DNA from: Salinispora tropica CNB-440
GTDB taxonomy: Bacteria > Actinomycetota > Actinomycetes > Mycobacteriales > Micromonosporaceae
Length of the DNA stretch: 64,000 nucleotides
NCBI RefSeq assembly: GCF_000016425.1
Contig: NC_009380.1
Coordinates: 4,406,144 to 4,470,143, forward strand
Reading direction: 5' to 3'
The position numbers were made by a program, and so were the translations under genes. Each line of letters starts with the position of its first letter. Position 1 is the first letter of the stretch. The notes below the pieces were generated by a model, which had not been told where the DNA came from, did no database searches, and worked only from the letters and a program-made list of their open reading frames with translations. Shown piece by piece: positions 17,227-24,208 of this stretch.

Positions 17227-17691
17227 TCAGCGCTTCGAGTACTGAGGAGCCTTACGGGCCTTCTTGAGGCCGTACTTCTTGCTCTCCTTGGCCCGCGCAT
17301 CCCGGGTCAGGAAGCCGGCCTTCTTGAGCGCCGGGCGGTCGTCCGGCTCGCTGGCGATCAGCGCGCGGGCGATGGCCAGCCGGAGCGCACCGGCCTGACC
17401 GGTGGTGCCGCCGCCACGCAGGTTCGCGATGACGTCGAACTCCTCCGCCTTCTCGGTGGTGACCAGCGGATCCTTGATCAGCTGCTGGTGCACCTTGCTC
17501 GGGAAGTACGCCTCGAGATCCCGGCCGTTGCAGGTGATCTTGCCAGTGCCCGGGACGATGCGGACCCGGACGATGGCCTCCTTGCGGCGACCCACGGTCT
17601 GGATCGGCCGGTCACCAAGGGGCGCGCGGACGACGGGCGCCAGCGCCTCGGCGGCCTCGGGGGCGACCTCGGTGGCGATGATGTCGGTCAT
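17227..17691 (-). CDS. rpsI: 30S ribosomal protein S9
   Basis: A 154-residue S9. The core 'QTVGRRKEAIVRVRIVPGTG', 'RGGGTTGQAGALRLAIARAL' and the C-terminal 'KKARKAPQYSKR', whose last residues reach the P-site tRNA, are typical. The Ala/Glu-rich first 30 residues are the usual actinobacterial extension. The ATG at 17691 is chosen over an upstream in-frame start because GGAAG precedes it and it falls 20 bases after the rplM stop. Confidence 0.97.
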   Translation of the reverse strand: MTDIIATEVAPEAAEALAPVVRAPLGDRPIQTVGRRKEAIVRVRIVPGTGKITCNGRDLEAYFPSKVHQQLIKDPLVTTEKAEEFDVIANLRGGGTTGQAGALRLAIARALIASEPDDRPALKKAGFLTRDARAKESKKYGLKKARKAPQYSKR

Positions 17692-17711
17692 GCTGCTTCC
17701 TTCGCCCGCGC

Positions 17712-18155
17712 TCACTGCGCGATCTGCTTGATCTCGAACGGCACTGGCTGCTGCGCGCCGTGCGGGTGCTCGGCACCGGCGTAGACCTTCAGCTTCTTGA
17801 TGAGCTTCCGGCCCAGCTTGTTGTGCGGGAGCATGCCCTTCACGGCCAGCTCGATGGCCCGCTCGGGGCGCTTGGTCAGGAGCTCGTCGTAGCCGAGCTG
17901 CTTGAGGCCGCCGGGGTAACCGGAGTGCCGGTAGGCGATCTTCTGCTGCCGCTTGTTGCCGGTCAGCGCGACCTTGCCGGCGTTCACGATGACGACGAAG
18001 TCGCCCGTGTCGACGTGCGGCGCGAAAGTCGGCTTGTGCTTGCCGCGCAGCAGCGTGGCGGCATGGGTGGCCAAGCGGCCCAGCACGACATCAGAGGCGT
18101 CGATAACGTGCCACTGACGCTCGATCTCACCCGGCTTCGGGCTGTACGTACGCAC
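17712..18155 (-). CDS. rplM: 50S ribosomal protein L13
   Basis: A 147-residue L13, first gene of the rplM-rpsI operon. '[16 protein letters not shown]', '[18 protein letters not shown]' and '[11 protein letters not shown]' are the family core. The GTG at 18155 ('[15 protein letters not shown]') is chosen over an in-frame ATG 23 codons earlier because it matches the normal L13 N-terminus and has AAGG upstream. Confidence 0.96.
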
Positions 18156-18287
18156 AGGTTTACCTTGTCTCGTCGTCGGTCTGGGGCCTGCGCGCCGGGG
18201 TGACCAACTTTCAGGCCGAGCCAACGCGCACGAACGACCAAGCGCACCTCAGACGGCACGCCCCTAGATGTCGCACAACAGCAGCTA

Positions 18288-18316
18288 ACGATACCCAACG
18301 CCGGGCCAGCCGGCAA
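18288..18316 (-). promoter_or_regulatory. rplM-rpsI promoter
   Basis: On the minus strand: TTGCCG (18311-18316), a 17-base spacer and TATCGT (18288-18293). Both hexamers fit the housekeeping sigma consensus of actinobacteria. The leader would be about 125 bases. The -35 end lies inside the narK hairpin. Confidence 0.6.
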
Positions 18317-18350
18317 AACGGGGTCCGGTCAGCACGTCCGGCTGGGCCGG
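18301..18350 (-). terminator. inverted repeat downstream of narK
   Basis: Two 13-base arms (18301-18313 and 18338-18350) pair with one mismatch, with a 24-base loop, about 46 bases beyond the narK stop codon. It probably separates narK from rplM. No T-run. Confidence 0.5.
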
Positions 18351-18396
18351 GGGCAGGCTGACGCCCACCCGTGGCGCAGGTCGGTGCTGGTCGACG

Positions 18397-19764
18397 TCAC
18401 ACCCGAGCCGAGGCCAGCCGCGCCCCCGGTCGCAGGTACACAGCCCACGTCAGCGCGGTCAGCACCAGGAAGAAGCCGACATAGAACCACAGCGCGGGCT
18501 GGATGCTGCCGTACGCCGACTTCGCCCACGCGTAGCAGATCGGGACCAGGAAGCCGCCAAAGGCACCGATCGCGGAGATGATCCCGAGCGCCCCGGCCGC
18601 CTGCCGGCGCATGGCGCGCATGATCTCCGGCGAACCGCCGAGCTCCTCCCCCCGCACCTGGAAGATCCGAGAGATCATCCGGTAGGTCGACCCGTTGCCG
18701 ACTCCGGTGGCCACGAACAACACCATGAACGCCAGGAAGAAGAGCTCCAGCCAGCGCTCCCGCACCGACCACAGGGCCAGGTACGCACCGGCGGTCATCA
18801 ACATGAAGCTGGCCACGGTGACCCGGGCGCCACCGATGGTATCGGCGAGACGGCCACCGAAGGGTCGGCAGAGTGAACCCACCGCCGCACCGAGGAAGGC
18901 CCAGGACAACGCGATGTCGGGCCGGCCGAAGACCCCGTTGAGCAGCGTCGGGAAGGCCGCCGAGTAACCGATGAACGAACCGAACGTGCCGACGTACAAC
19001 AGCGACATGATCCAGGTGTTCCGGTCCCGCAGCGAGGACCACACCGGCCCCACATCCGCCTTGGCCTCGGCCAGGTTGTCCATGAACAGGTAGGCACAGA
19101 CCGCCGCGATCACCGCGAGCGGGAGGTACATCAGGCCGGCTCGGGCCAGGGCGAGGCCACCGCCGAGCACGATGACCTGCGGCACCAGGAACTGCACCAC
19201 GGCAACCCCGATGTTGCCGCCCGCCGCGTTCAGCCCGAGCGCCCACCCCTTCTCCCGCTCCGGATAGAAGAACGAAATGTTCGCCATGCTGGAGGCGAAG
19301 TTCCCGCCGCCGAACCCGGCGGTGGCGGCGATCAGCAGCAACGGCACGAAGCCGATCTCCGGGTGCTGCACCGCCCAGGCCAACCCGGCAGCCGGGATGA
19401 TCAGCAGCAGGGCGGAGATCACGGTCCAGTTCCGCCCGCCGAAGACCGGCACCGCGAAGGTGTAGGGCAGTCGCAGCAGCGCCCCGACGCCACTGGGCAC
19501 GGCGGTCAGCCAGAGCGCCTGGCTGGTTGTCAGCGTCCACCCGACATCACCCAACCGGACCACCACGATGCTCCAGAGCAGCCAGACGGAGAAACCGATG
19601 TGCTCGGCAAAGATGGAGAAGATGAGATTGCGCCGGGCAACGGCCCGGCCGGCGGTCCGCCAGAAATGATCGTCCTCCGGAGCCCAGTGGCCAATCCAGC
19701 GGCCCCTGCCACGTTGCAGGTCGATCTCCTCCGCTGTTCTCGTCGCGGGCACGCTCGTCGTCAT
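18397..19764 (-). CDS. narK: nitrate/nitrite transporter NarK (NNP family MFS)
   Basis: A 455-residue, twelve-segment major facilitator protein. The nitrate signature is visible twice: 'GFGGGNFASSMANISFFYP' and, in the second half, 'GAAVGSLCRPFGGRLAD'. It moves nitrate in and/or nitrite out. A clear ribosome binding site (GGAAGGAG) precedes the ATG. It faces away from nasA-nirBD, about 0.86 kb from it, with a toxin-antitoxin pair between, so import and reduction are probably controlled from separate promoters. Confidence 0.95.
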   Translation of the reverse strand: MTTSVPATRTAEEIDLQRGRGRWIGHWAPEDDHFWRTAGRAVARRNLIFSIFAEHIGFSVWLLWSIVVVRLGDVGWTLTTSQALWLTAVPSGVGALLRLPYTFAVPVFGGRNWTVISALLLIIPAAGLAWAVQHPEIGFVPLLLIAATAGFGGGNFASSMANISFFYPEREKGWALGLNAAGGNIGVAVVQFLVPQVIVLGGGLALARAGLMYLPLAVIAAVCAYLFMDNLAEAKADVGPVWSSLRDRNTWIMSLLYVGTFGSFIGYSAAFPTLLNGVFGRPDIALSWAFLGAAVGSLCRPFGGRLADTIGGARVTVASFMLMTAGAYLALWSVRERWLELFFLAFMVLFVATGVGNGSTYRMISRIFQVRGEELGGSPEIMRAMRRQAAGALGIISAIGAFGGFLVPICYAWAKSAYGSIQPALWFYVGFFLVLTALTWAVYLRPGARLASARV

Positions 19765-19892
19765 CAGGCGCTCCTTCCGGCCGGGCCGTCCTGGCCCGCC
19801 GGCCGCACCGGCTGGTCGGTGACGAGCGGGCCCGGCTGGAACCTAGGAAGCCGGCGTTACCGCAGCGTTCGTCGCCGGATTCGGGGAGGCAA

Positions 19893-19906
19893 CGGTGCGC
19901 GCACCG
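19893..19906. promoter_or_regulatory. 14-bp perfect palindrome upstream of narK
   Basis: CGGTGCGCGCACCG, about 130 bases before the narK start. It could be an operator for narK control or a hairpin in the tail of the toxin gene's neighbour; the sequence alone does not decide. Confidence 0.35.
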
Positions 19907-19964
19907 AACCGCCCACCGACCCGTGAGGAGCGCCATCGGTCAGGGGCGCGATCGGTGGGGTGGC

Positions 19965-20258
19965 TCAGAGTTGTTGCAGGATGCGTAGCGCCCGGCCGAC
20001 CCGACGCATGACCTCATGGTCGGCCACGTCCACACACTCGGAGAACCACTGCTTCATCGGCGAGGAGAGCCGGTCAGGCATCACCACCCGCTCACCCATC
20101 GACACCGCGAGGGGAGAGTCCCGCAGCAGCGCCGTCTCCACCACCTCCGCCACGATCACGATCGGCACGGCGGTGGAGTTGTACACGTCGGAGCTGACGA
20201 CCAGCCCCAGCCGCTCCCGGGCCCCCGAGATCCGCCAGACCTCACCCCTATGCAGCAC
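19965..20258 (-). CDS. MazF/PemK-family mRNA interferase toxin
   Basis: A protein of about 97 residues with the PemK/MazF opening 'HRGEVWRI', the strand 'RLGLVVSSDVYN' and later 'SSPMKQWFSECVDVAD', followed by a C-terminal helix. Such toxins cut mRNA at short sites. The N-terminal Arg of the GEVW motif is typical for the catalytic groove. The start is GTG at 20258 or possibly 20270; either way it overlaps the antitoxin gene, the common coupling in these pairs. It lies between narK and nasA on the narK strand. Confidence 0.82.
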   Translation of the reverse strand: MLHRGEVWRISGARERLGLVVSSDVYNSTAVPIVIVAEVVETALLRDSPLAVSMGERVVMPDRLSSPMKQWFSECVDVADHEVMRRVGRALRILQQL

Positions 20259-20505
20259 GCGGACGGCCACCGAGGAGCAGGTCGTTGACCAGCCCCACCT
20301 CGTGGGCGTCAGCGAGCGCGGCGGTCTCCCAGTCGAGACCGGCCCGGCTGACCGCATCGGCGTGAGCGGCGAAGACCTCCCGCAGCGTCTTCTCCCGGGC
20401 GGCCTGATCCATCCAGGCGGACAGGGAGAGCCCCTCGCGTCGGGCGAACCACCGGGCCTGCTCAATCGTCTCGTCGGCGAACGACAGCGTCACCTTGGCA
20501 GTCAT
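20248..20505 (-). CDS. ribbon-helix-helix antitoxin of the MazEF-like pair
   Basis: An 85-residue protein whose first 45 residues ('KVTLSFADETIEQARWFARREG', then 'LSAWMDQAA') fit a ribbon-helix-helix DNA-binding domain; the acidic rest would bind the toxin. The ATG at 20505 is chosen because the frame before it is poorly conserved in character and a TAGGCT box lies seven bases before it (leaderless). A palindrome overlapping that box is a likely self-repression site. Confidence 0.82.
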   Translation of the reverse strand: MTAKVTLSFADETIEQARWFARREGLSLSAWMDQAAREKTLREVFAAHADAVSRAGLDWETAALADAHEVGLVNDLLLGGRPRAA

Positions 20506-20512
20506 GGCCGGA

Positions 20513-20530
20513 AGCCTACCCAGGGGTAGG
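20513..20530 (-). promoter_or_regulatory. antitoxin-toxin promoter -10 box with overlapping operator
   Basis: TAGGCT (20513-20518, minus strand) seven bases before the antitoxin ATG. It overlaps a perfect palindrome CCTACCC-AG-GGGTAGG (20515-20530). Binding of the ribbon-helix-helix antitoxin here would block its own promoter, the usual control of such pairs; this is inferred from position. Confidence 0.6.
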
Positions 20531-20565
20531 ACCATCAGTCGTCCTGTCGCCGCGGTGCGCCCGAC

Positions 20566-20603
20566 TTGACCGGGCCGAAACACGTGGGAACCGGGCCGGA
20601 AAT
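20566..20603 (+). promoter_or_regulatory. GlnR-like binding site upstream of nasA
   Basis: The order TTGAC-n6-GAAAC-n6-GAACC-n6-GAAAT starts 62 bases before the nasA ATG. It matches the actinobacterial GlnR box gTnAC-n6-GaAAC-n6-GtnAC-n6-GAAAC in spacing throughout and in most informative bases. GlnR activates nitrate assimilation genes under nitrogen limitation in Streptomyces and Mycobacterium, so this site would make the nas-nir operon nitrogen-regulated. Confidence 0.65.
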
Positions 20604-20627
20604 CCCCCGCCGGCACGCTTCACCAGC

Positions 20628-22775
20628 ATGACAGACGGTACGCGCCCCGCTACCGCAGCCGGACGACCCCCGATCGAGGCGGCGACACACTGCCCCTACT
20701 GTGCCCTCCAGTGCGGGATGACCCTGCGCGAGGCCGACGGCGAGGTGGCCGTACTCCCCCGGTGGTTCCCCACCAACCAGGGCGGGCTCTGCCAGAAGGG
20801 CTGGACCGCCGCCGAGCTGCTGGACCACCCGGATCGCCTCACCACCGCGCTGCTTCGCGACCCGGCCAGCGGCGAGCTGCGCCCGGCGAGCTGGGACGCG
20901 GCCCTGGACCGGATCGTCACGGGCATCCGCACCATCCAGGCCAGCCACGGCCGGGACGCGGTCGCCGTCTTCGGTGGCGGTGGCCTCACCAACGAGAAGG
21001 CGTACGCGCTGGGCAAGTTCGCCCGGGTGGTGCTCCGGACCCGACACATCGACTACAACGGGCGGTTCTGCATGTCGTCGGCGGCTGCCGCCGGGATGCG
21101 CGCCTTCGGCGTCGACCGGGGTCTCCCCTTTCCCCTGGCCGACCTGGGCACCGCCGACACCCTGCTGTTGGTCGGCGCGAACCCGGCCGAGACGATGCCC
21201 CCACTGGTGCGCTGGCTGACCGAGCAACGCCGCCGAGGTGGGCGGCTGATCGTGGTGGACCCACGAGTCACCGCCACCGCCCGCCAGGCTGACCTGCACC
21301 TACAGCCGTTGCCCGGCACCGATCTTGCGGTGGCCAACGCGCTGCTGCACATCGCACTCACCGAAGGGTTCGTTGACCACAGCTACGTCGCCGGACGCAC
21401 CACCGGCTTCGACGAGGTCCGTCGGGCGGTGGCTGAGTGGTGGCCGGCCCGCGCCGAGGCACTGTCCGGGGTGTCGGTGGCCGATCTGGAGACGACCGCA
21501 CGTGCGCTGGGCGGTGCCGGCCGGGCGATCATCCTCACCGCCCGCGGCGCGGAGCAACACGCCAAGGGCGTCGACACCGTCACCGGGTACGTGAACCTGG
21601 CGCTCGCCCTCGGCCTGCCCGGCCGCCCCGGCTCCGGCTACGGATGCCTGACCGGGCAGGGCAACGGCCAGGGCGGCCGGGAACACGGCCAAAAGGCCGA
21701 CCAGCTTCCCGGCTACCGCCGCATCGACAACCCCGCTGACCGGGAGCACGTCGCCACGGTCTGGGGTGTGCCAGCGGACGACCTACCCGGGCCCGGGGTA
21801 CCCGCGTACCGGCTGCTGGACTCGCTCGGCACTCCGGACGGGCCGAAGGCGCTGCTGGTGTTCGGCTCCAACCCGGTGGTCTCCGCGCCGCGGGCGGCCC
21901 GGATCGAGGGCCGCCTACGCGACCTCGACCTGCTGGTGGTCGTCGACTTCCTGCGCTCCGAGACGGCGGCCCTCGCCGACGTGGTCCTGCCGACCGCGCA
22001 GTGGGCCGAGGAGGACGGCACCATGACCAACCTGGAGGGACGGGTCCTGCGCCGGCGTGCGCTACGCGAACCGCCACCCGGGGTCCGCACCGACCTGGAG
22101 CTCCTCGCCGCCCTCGCCACGGCGCTGGAGCAGGGCGCAGTGTCCCCTTCCACGGTGGACCGAAAGCCCACAATCCCGCCCGAGCCGCAGGTGGTGTTCG
22201 AGGAGCTCCGAGCGGCCTCGGCCGGCGGGCTCGCCGACTACGCCGGGATCAGCTGGGAACGGATCGACGCGCGAGCGGGAGCCTTCTGGCCCTGCCCGGA
22301 TAGTGACGGACCGGACACCCCCCGGCTCTTCGCCGACCGTTTCCCCACCCCGGACGGGCGCGCCCGATTCCATGCCGTGCAGCACCGACCCGCCGCGGAG
22401 GAGGTGTGCGCCGCCTACCCGCTGCACTTCACCACCGGACGGGTGCTCGCCCAGTACCAGTCGGGAACCCAGACCCGACGGGTGCCCGCGCTGCGACAGG
22501 CCGCGCCAGCGGCCTTTGTCGAACTGCATCCGGACGTGGCCGACCGACTGGGCGTGGTCGACGGCGAGCTGGTGCGGGTGCTCTCCCGCCGGGGCGAGTT
22601 GGTCGCGCCGGCTCGGCTCAGCCCGACGATCCGGCCGGACACCGTCTTCGCCCCGTTCCACTGGGGCGGCGCCGCCCGCGCCAACACGGTCACCAACGAT
22701 GCCGTCGACCCGATCTCCGGGATGCCGGAATTCAAGATCTGCGCGGTACGAGTGGAGAAGGCGGTGGCGACGTGA
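20628..22775 (+). CDS. nasA: assimilatory nitrate reductase, molybdopterin subunit
   Basis: A 715-residue molybdopterin oxidoreductase of the NasA/NarB type that reduces nitrate to nitrite in the cytoplasm. The N-terminal [4Fe-4S] ligands are Cys22, Cys25, Cys29 and Cys55 ('CPYCALQCG' and 'QGGLCQKG'). 'NGRFCMSSAAAA' is the Mo region, and the C-terminal molybdopterin-binding domain includes 'HFTTGRVLAQYQSG'. There is no Tat signal. A GlnR-like box lies upstream. The stop overlaps the next start (GTGA), so the electron-transfer protein is made with it. Confidence 0.95.
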   Translation: MTDGTRPATAAGRPPIEAATHCPYCALQCGMTLREADGEVAVLPRWFPTNQGGLCQKGWTAAELLDHPDRLTTALLRDPASGELRPASWDAALDRIVTGIRTIQASHGRDAVAVFGGGGLTNEKAYALGKFARVVLRTRHIDYNGRFCMSSAAAAGMRAFGVDRGLPFPLADLGTADTLLLVGANPAETMPPLVRWLTEQRRRGGRLIVVDPRVTATARQADLHLQPLPGTDLAVANALLHIALTEGFVDHSYVAGRTTGFDEVRRAVAEWWPARAEALSGVSVADLETTARALGGAGRAIILTARGAEQHAKGVDTVTGYVNLALALGLPGRPGSGYGCLTGQGNGQGGREHGQKADQLPGYRRIDNPADREHVATVWGVPADDLPGPGVPAYRLLDSLGTPDGPKALLVFGSNPVVSAPRAARIEGRLRDLDLLVVVDFLRSETAALADVVLPTAQWAEEDGTMTNLEGRVLRRRALREPPPGVRTDLELLAALATALEQGAVSPSTVDRKPTIPPEPQVVFEELRAASAGGLADYAGISWERIDARAGAFWPCPDSDGPDTPRLFADRFPTPDGRARFHAVQHRPAAEEVCAAYPLHFTTGRVLAQYQSGTQTRRVPALRQAAPAAFVELHPDVADRLGVVDGELVRVLSRRGELVAPARLSPTIRPDTVFAPFHWGGAARANTVTNDAVDPISGMPEFKICAVRVEKAVAT

Positions 22776-24208
22776 CCGATCGAATCGTGATCATCGGCAA
22801 CGGAATGGCCGGTACCCGCCTCGCCAGTGAGCTCGCCGCGCACGGCGGGGACCGGAAGGTCACGGTGCTCGGGGCGGAACCGTACCGGGCCTACAACCGG
22901 ATCATGCTCTCCACCCTGCTGGCCGGAGCAGCCGAGGAGCCGGACGTGCAGCTGGCCGAGGTTGCCGGGCACGGAGTCGACCTGCGTACCGGGGTCACCG
23001 CCATCACGATCGACCGAAGGGACCGTACGGTCGGTACCGACCGGGGCGACCGGATCCACTACGACCACCTGGTCTTGGCCACCGGCAGCCACGCCGTTGT
23101 CCCCCCACTGACCGGGCTGGCCGGCTGGGAACTGCCGGAACGGGTGGTGCCATTTCGGACCCTGGATGACTGCCGCCGCATCCTCGCCGTCGCTGACCGG
23201 GCCCGCCGCGTGCTGGTGCTCGGCGGCGGGCTACTCGGCCTGGAAGCGGCCCGCGGGCTCGCCGGCCGCGGGCTCGAGGTGACGGTGGTGCACCCGGTGC
23301 CGTACCTGATGGAGCGGCAGCTCGACCCAGCCGCGGCGGCCGTGCTCGCCCGCACCCTCGCCGGCCTCGGGGTCACCACCCAGCTGGCCGTACCGGCCAC
23401 CGCCGTGGTCGCCGACCCCCGCGGCGTCCGCCTCGAGCTGGCCGACGGCCGGTCGCTCGACGCCGACCTGTTGGTGCTTGCCTGCGGCGTGCGCCCGGAG
23501 ACCGCGCTCGCCACGGCCGCCGACCTGACCGTACGGCGGGGGGTTCTGGTCGACGACCAGCTACGCACCAACGACCGACACATCTCGGCCATCGGCGACT
23601 GCGCCCAGCACGGCGACACCCTGACCGGTCTGGTGGCCCCGGCCTGGGCACAGGCACGGGTGCTGGCCCAGGTGCTCAGCGGCGCGGACCCGGCGGCCCG
23701 ATACCGGCCAAGGCCGGTGGTGACCCGCCTCAAGACCGCCGGCATCGATCTGGCAGCTATGGGTGACCCCGGCGACGGTCCCGGCGAGGAGCTGACCTTC
23801 ACCGACGTGGCCGGTGGCACGTACGCCCGGCTGCGCATCAACCACGAGCGGGTGACCGCCGCGATCCTGCTGGGCGACAACCCGTCCGTGGGCACGGTCA
23901 TCCAGCTCTTCGACCGGGGGCAGCCGGTGCCCAGCGACCGGCGGTCGCTGCTGCTCGGCCGGGCGCTCGGCACCGGGCCGGCGGAACCCGCCACGACACC
24001 GGCGCTGATGCCGGACGGGGCGACCGTCTGCCACTGCAACAACGTCAACAAGCGGACACTGGTGGAGAGTTGGCGCCGCGGGGCGCGGACGGTCGACGAG
24101 GTGGTGGCGGCGACCCACGCCGGTACGGGCTGCGGCTCCTGCCGGGACGCGGTCGCCGGCATCGCCGAATGGCTCTCCACCGTGGAATCGGTGGAGGTGG
24201 GGCGATGA
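22772..24208 (+). CDS. FAD-dependent oxidoreductase with C-terminal BFD-type [2Fe-2S] domain (NasB-like)
   Basis: A 478-residue flavoprotein. It has an FAD site 'IVIIGNGMAGTRLASEL' at the N-terminus, an NAD(P)H site 'RVLVLGGGLLGLEAARGL' near residues 145-162, and a C-terminal BFD-like cluster with 'VCHCNN' and 'GTGCGSCRD' supplying four Cys. This equals the first part of NirB without the sulfite/nitrite reductase domain. Sitting between nasA and nirB with four-base overlaps on both sides, it is probably the NAD(P)H-to-nitrate-reductase electron donor. The GTG start at 22772 is fixed by the GTGA overlap. Confidence 0.88.
   Translation: MTDRIVIIGNGMAGTRLASELAAHGGDRKVTVLGAEPYRAYNRIMLSTLLAGAAEEPDVQLAEVAGHGVDLRTGVTAITIDRRDRTVGTDRGDRIHYDHLVLATGSHAVVPPLTGLAGWELPERVVPFRTLDDCRRILAVADRARRVLVLGGGLLGLEAARGLAGRGLEVTVVHPVPYLMERQLDPAAAAVLARTLAGLGVTTQLAVPATAVVADPRGVRLELADGRSLDADLLVLACGVRPETALATAADLTVRRGVLVDDQLRTNDRHISAIGDCAQHGDTLTGLVAPAWAQARVLAQVLSGADPAARYRPRPVVTRLKTAGIDLAAMGDPGDGPGEELTFTDVAGGTYARLRINHERVTAAILLGDNPSVGTVIQLFDRGQPVPSDRRSLLLGRALGTGPAEPATTPALMPDGATVCHCNNVNKRTLVESWRRGARTVDEVVAATHAGTGCGSCRDAVAGIAEWLSTVESVEVGR

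Noticed and set aside
19765..19964. GlnR site upstream of narK.
   Set aside because: GTAAC and GTGAC fragments occur, but the partner GAAAC half-sites and the six-base spacing are absent.
22406..22771. Longer N-terminus (600 residues) for the FAD oxidoreductase after nasA.
   Set aside because: The extra 122 residues are the shadow of nasA; the FAD motif begins right after the GTG that overlaps the nasA stop.
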